DNA of 40,837 nucleotides from Pseudomonadota bacterium (GCA_021851865.1 JAJZBU010000028.1:1-40837), one strand, 5' to 3'. Shown: positions 26,135 to 34,867, numbered from the stretch's first letter. Translations and numbers: made by a program. Notes: generated from the sequence alone by a model not told the origin.

Positions 26135-26965
26135 ATGAGCGAGTGCATAGGATTTCTTGGCGCCGGCCACATGGCCAGTGCCCTGGTGGGCGGTCTGCTG
26201 GCGCGCAGTCAGGCGGCGGAGTCGCTGATTTTGTCTGATCCGCTCGAGTCGGCCTTGGCCACACATAGCCAGCGCGGCTGCCGAACCACCACCGACAATG
26301 CCGTGATGCTGGGTGTCGCTGACGTGGTGGTGCTGGCGGTGAAACCGCAAATGCTGGCGAGCGTGCTGGCGCCGCAGGTCGAGTTGCTGCGTGCGCGCCG
26401 CCCCCTCATTCTCTCCATCGTCGCCGGCGCCACCATCGCCGGTATCACCCAGCTGCTCGGCGGCGGCGATTGGGCTATCGTGCGCGCCATGCCCAATACC
26501 CCCGCCCTGGTCCAGGCAGCGGCCACCGGCTACTACTGCAGCAGCGCGGTGACGGCGGCGCAGCGCCAGCAGGCGCAGCAGATCCTCGCCGCCGTCGGAC
26601 TGGCTCTGCGCGTCGAGGAAGAGTCTCTGATCGATGCGGTGACGGCGGTCTCCGGCTCCGGGCCGGCTTATTTCTTCATCGTCATGCAGGCCATGCAGCG
26701 CGCCGGTGAGGCGCTCGGGCTCGACGCGCGTACGGCGCGTGCCTTGACCTTACAGACGGCGCTCGGCGCGGCGCAGATGGCGGTGACCGCCGACGTCGGT
26801 GTCGAGGAACTGCGCCGTCGTGTCACCTCGCCCGGAGGCACCACCCAGGCGGCGATCGCCGTCCTCGAGGAACATGGCCTCATGGACTGTTTCGAGCAGG
26901 CCCTGGTGGCGGCGCATCGGCGTGCCGGTGAACTGGGGCGGCAGTTGCAGGAGTCGGCACGATGA
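26135..26965 (+). CDS. proC: Pyrroline-5-carboxylate reductase
   Basis: A 276-residue NAD(P)H enzyme for the last step of proline synthesis. It begins with the Rossmann motif IGFLGAGHMASALVGGLL. RAMPNTPALVQ and SGSGPAYFFIVMQA are conserved, as is the C-terminal RVTSPGGTTQAAIAVLE signature. The ATG at 26135 is preferred over the GTG three bases upstream because GAGGG lies 4-5 bp before it. The stop overlaps the yggT ATG (ATGA). Confidence 0.96.
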   Translation: MSECIGFLGAGHMASALVGGLLARSQAAESLILSDPLESALATHSQRGCRTTTDNAVMLGVADVVVLAVKPQMLASVLAPQVELLRARRPLILSIVAGATIAGITQLLGGGDWAIVRAMPNTPALVQAAATGYYCSSAVTAAQRQQAQQILAAVGLALRVEEESLIDAVTAVSGSGPAYFFIVMQAMQRAGEALGLDARTARALTLQTALGAAQMAVTADVGVEELRRRVTSPGGTTQAAIAVLEEHGLMDCFEQALVAAHRRAGELGRQLQESAR

Positions 26966-27540
26966 GCACCGGTCAACAAATCATGCATCTGCTCATCGCC
27001 ACCCTGGTCGGCGTCATCCTAGGCCTCCTCTGGCTGCGCTTTCTGCTGCAGTTCCTGCGCGCCGATTTCTACAACCCGGTGGCGCAGCAGGTGGAGCGCT
27101 TGACGCATCACCTGCTACAGCCTCTGCGTCAGATCCTGCCGGCGACGGGACGCATCGATCTCGCCTCGCTGCTGCTCATCGTGCTCATCAAACTCGTCGA
27201 GATCAGCTTCAGCCTCAGCGTCGTTCAGGGTGAAGCGCTCAATCCGTTGCAGCTGGTGGTGCTGATGGTCTTTGCCCTGGCCTCGCAGTTGCTCTATTTT
27301 TACAATGGCGCCCTCATCCTTCTCGTCATCATGTCCTGGGTGGTGGCGGCCGGCGGCTATCATCCCCTGTATGCCCTGGTCCAGGAGATCACCGATCCCT
27401 TGTGTGCGCCGGCGCGGCGCCTGTTACCGCCCATGGGTGGGCTGGATTTCTCCATCATCCTGGTCTTTCTTGGGCTACAGATCGCTGAGATTCTGCTGGC
27501 GCATGGTTTTGAAGCGATCGCCGCCATGGTGGGCGTCTAA
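26962..27540 (+). CDS. yggT: YggT-family integral membrane protein
   Basis: A 192-residue inner-membrane protein with two YggT repeats. Each contains a pair of hydrophobic helices and a conserved FxNPxxQ-like element (DFYNPVAQQVERLTHHLLQPLRQILPATG in the first; LVQEITDPLCAPARRLLPP in the second). Hydrophobic segments lie at about 9-32, 65-80, 90-130 and 155-180. The exact function is undefined; relatives are linked to osmotic/K+ tolerance and to cell division proteins. It is coupled to proC by a 4-bp overlap and followed by yggU. Confidence 0.9.
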   Translation: MSTGQQIMHLLIATLVGVILGLLWLRFLLQFLRADFYNPVAQQVERLTHHLLQPLRQILPATGRIDLASLLLIVLIKLVEISFSLSVVQGEALNPLQLVVLMVFALASQLLYFYNGALILLVIMSWVVAAGGYHPLYALVQEITDPLCAPARRLLPPMGGLDFSIILVFLGLQIAEILLAHGFEAIAAMVGV

Positions 27541-27541
27541 A

Positions 27542-27844
27542 ATGACACCCTGGCGGCGCGTCGGCGCCGGGCTGGAGCTACTCTGTCATGTGCAACCGGG
27601 CGCCAAGGTCAGCGGTTTCGCCGGTCTTTATGGCGACGCTCTGCGCCTGCGCATCGCCGCCCCGGCGGTCGATGGTCGCGCCAATGCCGCTTGTCAGGCC
27701 TTTTTGGCGGCCGCTTTCGCCGTGCGTCAGGGTGAGGTCCGGCTGCTCAGCGGCCTCAGTTCGCGGCGCAAGCGCTTTGCTCTGGACCGTATCGGCGTAT
27801 GGCCGGCGGAATTAAAGGACCTCGGCCCCGCGGCCGAACAGTGA
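27542..27844 (+). CDS. yggU: YggU/DUF167 family protein
   Basis: A 100-residue protein of the DUF167 family (E. coli YggU). Conserved HVQPGAKVSGFAGLYGDALRLRIAAPAVDGRAN and GLSSRRKRFAL give a confident family call. It begins one base after the yggT stop. The function is unknown. This is the usual yggS-proC-yggT-yggU string; in pseudomonads metX follows soon after, but here a 7-kb stretch intervenes. Confidence 0.92.
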   Translation: MTPWRRVGAGLELLCHVQPGAKVSGFAGLYGDALRLRIAAPAVDGRANAACQAFLAAAFAVRQGEVRLLSGLSSRRKRFALDRIGVWPAELKDLGPAAEQ

Positions 27845-27862
27845 GAGGATGAGGCGGCGACA

Positions 27863-29773
27863 ATGAGTAGTGCTAAAGAAGACCTCTCCCAGCGTGTGCA
27901 GGCCTATACGCGTTGGAAGCATGAAGTGATCCAGGATGGAACGCGCTATCGTCGCTGGCTCAACGCTTACGGCCTCAACAGCATCGAGCTCGATGGTCGG
28001 CTCAGTCAGGCCCTGCACACGGTCAAGAACGACCGCATCCTCCTCGCCTTCGTCGGCGAGTTCTCGCGCGGCAAGTCGGAGATGATCAACGCCCTGCTCA
28101 GTCGGCACTACAAGCAGCGCCTGTTGCCGACACGCATCGGTCGCACCACCATGTGTCCGACCGAGCTCTACTACGACGGCAGCGTCACCAGCGCTTACAT
28201 CAAGTTGCTGCCCATCCAGACGCGCAAGGAGGCGATGAGCCTCGGCGAGTACAAGCAGCAGCTCGAGCACTGGGTGCATCTGAGCATCAACCTCGATGAC
28301 GCCAGCGCCATGGGCAAGGCCTTCCAGGAGGTCGCCAAGACCATGGCGGTGAGCCGTGAGGAGGCCGCCGATCTCGGTTTTCAGGTGGAATATCTGGAAG
28401 TCGGGCAAGAGGGCGGCAAGGTGCAGATTCCCGCCTGGCGCCACGCACTGATCAACATCGACCATCCCCTCTTGCGCCAGGGCCTGTCGATCATCGATAC
28501 CCCGGGCCTCAATGCCCTCGGCTCGGAACCCGAGCTCACCCTCAGCCTGTTGCCGGACGCGCACGCCGTTCTCTTCGTGCTGTCGGCGGACACCGGTCTC
28601 ACCGCCACCGATCATATGATCTGGAACGAGCACGTGCGCGAGATCGTGCAACGGCATGGCGCCGCCCTCTATGGCGTGCTCAACAAGATCGACATGCTCT
28701 GGGACGAGGACGAAGACGCCGCTGACATCGAAGCGCACGTCGCCCGGCAGGTGCGTCTGACGGCGCAACAGCTGCAGATACCGATGCAGCACGTTCTGCC
28801 CCTGTCGGCGCGGACGGCGGTGAAGGCGCATCTGATGAATGACGCAGAACTCCTGCAGCGCAGCCATCTCGCTGAACTCGAGCAGGTGCTGGCGCAATCG
28901 GTGATCGCGCACAAGCAGCAGGCCTTGCAGCAGAGCGTGGTGCTGGAGCTGGTGCAGATGGTCGAGAGCAGCGCCCAGGCGCTGAGCGACCGACGTCAGC
29001 AGTTGCATGAGGAGAAGGAGCTGCTGGCGCAGCCGGATCATCAGCGTGATTATGAACTGGTGGCTTTGACGCGCACCGTGCAAGGTGAGCAGCAGGCCTA
29101 CAATCGCCGCCTCGCCGTTCTGCAGTCGGCGCGTAAGCTGATGGAAACCCAGCTGCCCAAGCTGCGCCAGGTGGTGACGTCGGCACAGCTCGAAAAGCAC
29201 CTGACAGCGGCGCGGCAACAGGCGCAAAGTGGCGTCCTCGGCAGTGGACTGGCGCAGGCGGTGGGACAGTTCTTCGCCGCCTTGCGCAGCGACCTGATGG
29301 GCCTGCGCGAAGATGCGGTGAGCATGGATGGCATGGTGTTCAAGCTCTACCAGCGTTATGCCCAGGAAGCGCAGGAAGATCTACTCGAATACCCGCGCCT
29401 CAGCCTCGACGCACTCTTGCTCGAGCTGCAGCAGATGGAAGTGCAGGCGGCGCCCTATCGCTCGCGCATCAGCAACATGATCGGCGCACAAAAGGCCGCC
29501 GATCGCTTCTTCACCAGCATCGCTCATGCCGCCGGTCAGCTCTATCTGAAAGCGGCGCAACAAGCTGAAGAATGGTGCAAATCATCGCTCGGCCCTCTGA
29601 TGCAGCAGACCATGCAATACCGCGCGCGTGTGCAACAGATGATGGAGCAGCTGACGCGCATGAAGGCGCAGAGCGCCGATAGCGAGAAGATGATGGCGGT
29701 CGACGCCCGCATCGCCGAGCTCGCCCGCCAGTCGGAAGAATTGGCGAGCATCCGCCGTAGCCTCAAGCCCTGA
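27863..29773 (+). CDS. Dynamin-like large GTPase
   Basis: A 636-residue bacterial dynamin-family protein. GTPase motifs: G1 GEFSRGKS (65-72), probable G2 Thr in RIGRTTMCPTEL (about 91-102), G3 DTPG (212-215) and G4 NKID (274-277). From about 330 to the end it is almost wholly helical with coiled-coil stretches (AQALSDRRQQLHEEKELLAQ; RMKAQSADSEKMMAVDARI). A short hydrophobic/amphipathic segment at 455-480 (SGVLGSGLAQAVGQFFAALR) could be the membrane-contacting tip. No signal peptide. Bacterial dynamins remodel membranes or act at division/replication sites (compare CrfC). It starts 19 bp after yggU and ends exactly where the convergent phaC ends. Its role here is unknown. Confidence 0.88.
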   Translation: MSSAKEDLSQRVQAYTRWKHEVIQDGTRYRRWLNAYGLNSIELDGRLSQALHTVKNDRILLAFVGEFSRGKSEMINALLSRHYKQRLLPTRIGRTTMCPTELYYDGSVTSAYIKLLPIQTRKEAMSLGEYKQQLEHWVHLSINLDDASAMGKAFQEVAKTMAVSREEAADLGFQVEYLEVGQEGGKVQIPAWRHALINIDHPLLRQGLSIIDTPGLNALGSEPELTLSLLPDAHAVLFVLSADTGLTATDHMIWNEHVREIVQRHGAALYGVLNKIDMLWDEDEDAADIEAHVARQVRLTAQQLQIPMQHVLPLSARTAVKAHLMNDAELLQRSHLAELEQVLAQSVIAHKQQALQQSVVLELVQMVESSAQALSDRRQQLHEEKELLAQPDHQRDYELVALTRTVQGEQQAYNRRLAVLQSARKLMETQLPKLRQVVTSAQLEKHLTAARQQAQSGVLGSGLAQAVGQFFAALRSDLMGLREDAVSMDGMVFKLYQRYAQEAQEDLLEYPRLSLDALLLELQQMEVQAAPYRSRISNMIGAQKAADRFFTSIAHAAGQLYLKAAQQAEEWCKSSLGPLMQQTMQYRARVQQMMEQLTRMKAQSADSEKMMAVDARIAELARQSEELASIRRSLKP

Positions 29774-31549
29774 TCAACTCAGGGCTTCGGCGGCACTGAC
29801 GCGAACGTAGGAGCCGGGAGCATCACCGAGATCCTGCTGCGCGCTGCGCGCTGCGACCTTGTCGCCGCCATGGCCGGCCAGCCACTGTGCCCAAGGCTGC
29901 CACCAGCTCTCGCCGGCATGATACTGTGCAGCCGCGAACCAGTCGGCGGATGAGCTCGGCAACTGGTCGTGCCGGTAGTGGCCATAGCGACCACCGGGCG
30001 CGTTGAGGACACCGGCGACGTGTCCTGATTCCCCCAGCACGAACTGCACCGGGCCACTGTAGAGCTGGGTGCTGGCGTAGCAGCCTGGCCATTTGGCGAT
30101 ATGATCCTGCAGGCTGGCGTAGATGAAAGCCGGCGTCTTCACCTGGTGCAGGTCGATGCTCTCGCCGGCGATCTGCAAGGCGCCAGGTTGGCGCAGCAGA
30201 TCCCGGGTATAGAGCTGGCGCAAGAAGAACTTATGCACCCGCGCCGGCACGTTGGTGCTGTCGGTGTTCCAGTACAGCATGTCGAAGGGCACCGGCCGCT
30301 CGCCTTTGAGGTAGTTCTGGATGTAGTAGTTCCAGTACAGATCGTTCTCACGCAGTATGCTGAAGGTCACCGCCAGCATACGACCGTCGAGCACGCCCTG
30401 GCGGTCAAGTTCGTTCTCGAGTGCGCCGAGCATAGCCTCGTCGATGAAGACGCCGATGTCACCGCTGTCGCTGAAGTCGGCGAGGGTCGCCAGTTGCGTC
30501 GCCGAAGCGATGCGTCCGGCTTCGCCGCGTGCCGCCAGCCAGGCCAGGGTGATGCTGAGCAGGATGCCGCCGGCGCAATAGCCGAGGACATTGGCGTCGT
30601 CGACACCGGTCTGCGCGCGTACCGCGTCGAGGGCGGCGAGCAGGCCCTGCTGCATATAGTCTTCGATACCCTTGTCGTGCAGGGCGCGCCCGGGGTTGAC
30701 CCAGGAGATCATGAAGACGGTGTGCCCCTGCTCGCAGATCCAGCGCGCCAGCGACTGCTTCTCGCTCAGATCGAGCACATAGAACTTGTTGATCCACGGG
30801 GGCACGATGAGCAGGGGGCGGGTGAAGACTTCCTGGCTGCGCGGCGCATACTGGATCAGCTCGATCAATTCATTGCGGAAGACCACCTTGCCCGCCGTCG
30901 CGGCGAGATTCTCCCCGATGCGGAAGGCGGTGCGATCGGTCATGGTGATATTGAGCGATTCAGCACTGTTTTGCAGGTCTTCGACCAGCTGCTGCAGGCC
31001 GCGCAAGAGGTTCTGGCCACCGCTCTCCGCCGTCAGACGCAGCATCTCCGGATTGCTCCAGAGAAAATTGCTCGGCGCCATCGCGCTCAACCACTGCCGC
31101 GTCATGAAGCGCAGGCGCTGTTGTGCCTTGTCATCAAGGCCGGAAGCGGCGTCGAGAGCTTGCATGACGCTTTGGCTGATGAGCAGATAGGTTTGCTGCA
31201 GATAGCTGAACCAGGGGTTCTCATGCCAGTCCCTGGCCTCGAAACGCCGATCCCCCTTGGCCGGCTGCACCAGCTCCGGGGCATCTTTTCCGGCCATGCG
31301 CAGCATCAGGTTCTGCCACAACTCCTGATGCTGCTGCCAGAAGGCCATCTGTTGGTCGATCAGCGTGCCGGGTTGCTGACTGTAGTTCTTTTCGAACAAC
31401 TGCCGGTAACCATCCATGGTTTCGAACAACAAGGGCCAACGCACCGGATGATCCTGCATGCCGAGTACCCCGCGCGCCAGCGTGCTCATCATCTCTCCCC
31501 ACAGACTGCCGCTGGCGGCAGTCTGGGCCTGGTTCGTCGGCTCGTTCAT
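29774..31549 (-). CDS. phaC: Class I poly(3-hydroxyalkanoate) synthase
   Basis: A 591-residue PHA synthase that polymerises (R)-3-hydroxyacyl-CoA on the granule surface. The lipase-like box GYCAGG places the nucleophile at C325. The remaining triad is D482 (SLQDHIAKW) and H510 (ESGHVAGVLN), spaced as in Cupriavidus PhaC (C319, D480, H508). The length and the LLIVPPWINKFYVLDL segment indicate class I, which favours short-chain monomers. phaP lies 4 bp upstream on the same strand. phaA, phaB and phaR are not in the window. Confidence 0.95.
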   Translation of the reverse strand: MNEPTNQAQTAASGSLWGEMMSTLARGVLGMQDHPVRWPLLFETMDGYRQLFEKNYSQQPGTLIDQQMAFWQQHQELWQNLMLRMAGKDAPELVQPAKGDRRFEARDWHENPWFSYLQQTYLLISQSVMQALDAASGLDDKAQQRLRFMTRQWLSAMAPSNFLWSNPEMLRLTAESGGQNLLRGLQQLVEDLQNSAESLNITMTDRTAFRIGENLAATAGKVVFRNELIELIQYAPRSQEVFTRPLLIVPPWINKFYVLDLSEKQSLARWICEQGHTVFMISWVNPGRALHDKGIEDYMQQGLLAALDAVRAQTGVDDANVLGYCAGGILLSITLAWLAARGEAGRIASATQLATLADFSDSGDIGVFIDEAMLGALENELDRQGVLDGRMLAVTFSILRENDLYWNYYIQNYLKGERPVPFDMLYWNTDSTNVPARVHKFFLRQLYTRDLLRQPGALQIAGESIDLHQVKTPAFIYASLQDHIAKWPGCYASTQLYSGPVQFVLGESGHVAGVLNAPGGRYGHYRHDQLPSSSADWFAAAQYHAGESWWQPWAQWLAGHGGDKVAARSAQQDLGDAPGSYVRVSAAEALS

Positions 31550-31553
31550 GGCT

Positions 31554-31946
31554 TCAGGCCTTCGCTGTGGCCTTGCTGGCCTTGGCTTCCGCCGCTGCGG
31601 CCGGCTGCGCCGCCTGCTGGTAAGACTGCCCCATCACCGAGCTCAGGTCGGAGCGCAGCTGGTTGCCGATCTCGGTCAGGCGCTCGGCGTCCTTGAGCAG
31701 CATCTGGCTGAGTTCACTGAGCAGCTGCGTCTGCTGGCTCTGGAAAGAAGTCAGGGTTTCCGGATCCTTGACGGCGCTGGCGGCGTGCAGCTGCTTGAGG
31801 CCGAGTTCGGCGTAGTTGCGCGCCGTGGTCAGGGAGTATTCGGTGACGCGTTCGAGATTGCTCACCCAGGCGCGGTTGATCGCCTGCAGCGGGTCGGTAA
31901 ACTTTTTCGCTTGTTCCTTGAACGTATCGCTAAACAGAGTGTTCAT
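31554..31946 (-). CDS. phaP: Phasin, PHA granule-coating protein
   Basis: A 130-residue protein from the ATG at 31946, which has GAGGAG upstream; a longer open frame above it lacks support. It is helical and amphipathic (FKEQAKKFTDPLQAINRAWVSNLERV, then YAELGLKQLHAASAVKDPETL), which matches the phasin_2 pattern. The C-terminus is an Ala/Lys-rich tail (AEAKASKATAKA). Phasins coat PHA granules and control their size. Its position just upstream of phaC supports the call. A TTGAC-N4-GTCA palindrome lies about 110 bp upstream. Confidence 0.88.
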   Translation of the reverse strand: MNTLFSDTFKEQAKKFTDPLQAINRAWVSNLERVTEYSLTTARNYAELGLKQLHAASAVKDPETLTSFQSQQTQLLSELSQMLLKDAERLTEIGNQLRSDLSSVMGQSYQQAAQPAAAAEAKASKATAKA

Positions 31947-32051
31947 GATCGTCTCCTCATCCTTTCTGGATTGCATCGATCCTGTGGTTTCCGGATCGCG
32001 CTTGGCGCGTCGGTCCGTGTTTTCATCTTCTGCCTCACATATTGCAGAGAC

Positions 32052-32065
32052 TTGACATATGTCAG
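32052..32065. promoter_or_regulatory. Anr/FNR-like box on the phaP side
   Basis: TTGAC-ATAT-GTCAG; the inner TGACATATGTCA is a perfect 12-bp palindrome. It resembles the anaerobox TTGAC/T-N4-A/GTCAA of CRP/FNR-family regulators, differing in the last base. It lies about 110 bp from the phaP start. The identity of the binding protein is inferred. Confidence 0.45.
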
Positions 32066-32212
32066 ATGATGTGATGAATCTCGATAATTTCACAAAGCCT
32101 GTGATGACAGGCCCGCGCGAGTCCGCTGACGGTCTTCGCCGGCATCTCTTGGCGCTGAATTTGACGCGATCATGAAGAATGCGCCAGATCCCGCTCGAGC
32201 TGACGCTGAGTC

Positions 32213-32226
32213 TTGACTTGCGTCAT
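32213..32226. promoter_or_regulatory. Anr/FNR-like box on the maoC-pta side
   Basis: TTGAC-TTGC-GTCAT has the same half-sites and spacing as the box at 32052. Its centre is about 69 bp from the ATG of the fusion gene. With TAATGG at 32251-32256 as a weak -10, the centre would fall near -44, close to the class II activator position. Confidence 0.4.
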
Positions 32227-32287
32227 CAAAGCGCCATCCTGCCGGGCGCCTAATGGACTGCAAGTGCTCCAACAAGAGGACAGGGTC

Positions 32288-33679
32288 ATGAGTCAGAACA
32301 GGACTTTCGATGAGATCAAGATCGGCGATAGTGCCAGCCTCGTGCGCACCTTGCAGCGTGAGGACGTCGAAGCTTTTGCGGCGGTGACCGGCGACACCAA
32401 TCCGGCGCATCTTGATCCCGAGTACGCGCGCACGACGCAATTTCGCACCGTCATCGGCCATGGGATGTGGGCCGGATCGATGATCTCGGCTTTGCTCGGT
32501 ACGCGCTTTCCAGGTCCGGGGACGATCTATCTGCAGCAGTCCTTCAAATTCACCAAGCCGGTGCGTATCGGTGACACCTTGACCGCCCACGTCACGGTGA
32601 CGGCGCGCGATGAGGAGAGCCGGCGCCTGACCCTGAGTACCGAGGTGTTCAACCAGAAAGGGCAAATGGTGCTCGGCGGTGAGGCGGTGATTCTGGCGCC
32701 GGAGAAAAAGTTCATCAGCGGCCAGGTCGAGACGCCACAGCTGACGGTCTTCGATCCGGAAGCGCGCCTGCGCGAGCTGATCGCCCGTGGCCAGGAGCGG
32801 CCGGTGCTGCGTTGCGCTGTGGTGCAGCCTTGTGACAGCGAATCCTTGCGCGGAGCCCTCGATGCGGTGCACGCGGGCATCCTGCAAGCCGTGCTCATCG
32901 GCCCCGAGGCGCGCATCCGCGCCGTCGCGGAGGAGCAGGAGCTCGATCTCAGCGGTATCGAGGTGGTCGCTGTCGCGCACAGCCATGCCGCCGCCGAGAA
33001 AGCGGCGCAGATGGCCGCCGATGGAGAGGTGGCGGCGATCATGAAGGGCAGTCTGCATACCGATGAGCTGATGCACGCCATCCTCGCCGAACCGCGTCTG
33101 CGCACCGGGCGACGCATGTCGCACGTCTTTCATTTTGACGTGCCGATGTATGGCAAGCCCCTGCTGATCACCGACGCCGCCCTCAACATCCGACCTTCCC
33201 TGCTCGAGAAGGCCGACATCGTGCAGAACGCCATCGATTTCGCGCACGTCCTCGGTGTCGAACAACCGAAAGTGGCCATCCTCGCTGCCGTCGAGACCAT
33301 CAATCCGATCATGCAGGCGACGCTGGACGCCGCCGCCTTGTGCAAGATGGCCGACCGGCGACAGATCCAAGGTGGTCTCCTCGATGGTCCCCTGGCTTTT
33401 GACAATGCCATTTCGCCGAAGGCGGTGGCGATCAAGCACATCGATTCGCAGGTGGCCGGCCGCGCCGACATCCTGCTCGTGCCCGATCTCGAGGCGGGCA
33501 ATATGCTGGCCAAGCAACTCGAATATCTCGCTGGCGCCAGCGCTTCCGGACTGGTCCTCGGGGCGCGTATTCCGATCATCCTGACCAGCCGGTCCGACGG
33601 CAGCAATGAGCGTCTGGCCTCGGCCGCTCTGGCGCGTCTGGTTGCCGCCGCCGGCCTCACCTGGGCCCCACGTGAGTGA
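32288..33679 (+). CDS. MaoC-type enoyl-CoA hydratase fused to phosphate acyltransferase
   Basis: A 463-residue two-domain protein. Residues about 5-140 are a hot-dog MaoC/PhaJ-like (R)-enoyl-CoA hydratase with the catalytic pair D36/H41 in TGDTNPAHLD and VIGHGMWAGSM. Residues about 165-463 are a phosphate acetyl/butyryltransferase: IMKGSLHTDELMHAIL, SHVFHFDVPMYGKPLLITDAALNI and GGLLDGPLAFDNAIS. The second domain would exchange acyl-CoA and phosphate for acyl-phosphate, which the adjacent kinase can use to make ATP. ackA starts 6 bp later. The start at 32288 follows an AGAGGACAGG RBS region. The true acyl chain length is unknown. Confidence 0.9.
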   Translation: MSQNRTFDEIKIGDSASLVRTLQREDVEAFAAVTGDTNPAHLDPEYARTTQFRTVIGHGMWAGSMISALLGTRFPGPGTIYLQQSFKFTKPVRIGDTLTAHVTVTARDEESRRLTLSTEVFNQKGQMVLGGEAVILAPEKKFISGQVETPQLTVFDPEARLRELIARGQERPVLRCAVVQPCDSESLRGALDAVHAGILQAVLIGPEARIRAVAEEQELDLSGIEVVAVAHSHAAAEKAAQMAADGEVAAIMKGSLHTDELMHAILAEPRLRTGRRMSHVFHFDVPMYGKPLLITDAALNIRPSLLEKADIVQNAIDFAHVLGVEQPKVAILAAVETINPIMQATLDAAALCKMADRRQIQGGLLDGPLAFDNAISPKAVAIKHIDSQVAGRADILLVPDLEAGNMLAKQLEYLAGASASGLVLGARIPIILTSRSDGSNERLASAALARLVAAAGLTWAPRE

Positions 33680-33685
33680 AACGCC

Positions 33686-34867
33686 ATGACCCTACTCGCC
33701 CTCAACGCCGGCTCTTCCAGCCTCAAGTTCTGTCTCTATGAAGTGAACGACCGGCAACGGCCACGTCTGCAAGGTGTCGTCGAAGGGTTGCAGCCACAAG
33801 GGCAGCCGCGCCTCATCGTGCGCGGCGAGGGCAGCGATGAGCAGAACGATCTCGCCGGTGACGCCGATACGGCTTTCGCCGCTGCGCTCACCCATCTGGC
33901 GCATTGGGCCCAGGGTCGCGGCACGCCCTTGCAGGCGGTGGCGCATCGTGTCGTGCACGGCGGCCGCCACTACCGCCAACCGCTGTGTGTCGACGCCGGC
34001 GTGCTGGCGGATCTGCGTCAGCTCATTCCGCTAGCGCCTTTGCATCAGCCGCACAATCTCCTCGCCATCGAGCGCGCCGCTCAGGTTTTTCCGGGCCTGC
34101 CGCAGATCGCTGTCTTCGATACCGCCTTTCACGCTGATCTGCCCGAGGTCGAGCGCGCTTACGCTTTGCCGCAGCATTGGCGCGACCAGGGGGTGGCGCG
34201 TTATGGTTTTCATGGTCTGTCCTACACCTATCTGAGCCGGCGTCTCGCCGCTCTCGATCCTTCGCACAGCGGGCGCGTCCTGTTCGCGCATCTCGGCAAT
34301 GGCGCCAGCGTCTGCGCCGTGCGCGCCGGGCGCAGTGTCGCCACCAGCATGGGCTTCTCCGCCCTCGAAGGGCTGGTCATGGGCACACGCACCGGCAACC
34401 TCGACGCCGGCATTCTGCTTTATCTGCTCGAACAGGGGCTGACCCATGATGCGATCCAGGACCTGCTCTATCGGCAGAGCGGTCTGCTCGGCCTCTCCGG
34501 GATCAGTGCCGACATGCGGGCTCTGCGCGCCTCGCCGGCGGCCAGCGCCGCTTTCGCCATCGACGTCTTCAGCCATCGTCTGCTCAAGGAGATGGGCGGT
34601 CTGGCGGCTCTGCTCGGCGGTGTCGATGCCATCGTTTTCAGCGCCGGGATCGGCGAGCACGACGCACAGCTGCGGCATGAGCTCATGCACAAGCTGGCCT
34701 ATCTCGGCGTGCAGGAGGACGGCGACGCGCATCGCCGTCTGCACGGTGAGGGGCGGATCAGCGCCGCCGACAGCCGCGTCGCCGTCTGGGTCATTCCCAC
34801 TGATGAGGAGCAGGTACTGGTTGAGGCAGCGATCGATCTTCTCGGTCTTGAAGAGGGCTCCTGTTGA
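33686..34867 (+). CDS. ackA: Acetate kinase
   Basis: A 393-residue ASKHA-fold kinase interconverting acetyl-phosphate + ADP and acetate + ATP. Signatures: LLALNAGSSSLKFCLYE at the N-terminus, AVFDTAFHADLP, RYGFHGLSYTYLSRR, HLGNGASVCAVRAGRS, GTRTGNLDAGIL and FSAGIGEHDAQLR. Length is typical for AckA. It follows the phosphotransacylase fusion by 6 bp, so the pair forms a Pta-AckA-like module. A wider acyl range (propionate, butyrate) cannot be excluded from sequence. Confidence 0.94.
   Translation: MTLLALNAGSSSLKFCLYEVNDRQRPRLQGVVEGLQPQGQPRLIVRGEGSDEQNDLAGDADTAFAAALTHLAHWAQGRGTPLQAVAHRVVHGGRHYRQPLCVDAGVLADLRQLIPLAPLHQPHNLLAIERAAQVFPGLPQIAVFDTAFHADLPEVERAYALPQHWRDQGVARYGFHGLSYTYLSRRLAALDPSHSGRVLFAHLGNGASVCAVRAGRSVATSMGFSALEGLVMGTRTGNLDAGILLYLLEQGLTHDAIQDLLYRQSGLLGLSGISADMRALRASPAASAAFAIDVFSHRLLKEMGGLAALLGGVDAIVFSAGIGEHDAQLRHELMHKLAYLGVQEDGDAHRRLHGEGRISAADSRVAVWVIPTDEEQVLVEAAIDLLGLEEGSC

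Larger units (their letters stand above)
31947..32287. other. Divergent control region between phaP and the maoC-pta fusion
   Basis: 341 bp without a credible gene. It holds the phaP RBS, two TTGAC-N4-GTCA palindromes (32052-32065 and 32213-32226), and an inverted repeat TGACGC-N13-GCGTCA (32201-32225) that overlaps the second. A related but imperfect TTGACGCGATCAT lies at 32161-32173. No strong sigma-70 -35/-10 pair was found on either strand, consistent with activator-dependent promoters. Confidence 0.5.

Noticed and set aside
30101-31696. A 531-residue open frame on the plus strand opposite phaC
   Set aside because: It is antisense to phaC, whose catalytic triad is intact; the translation shows no known fold and is an artefact of high third-position GC.
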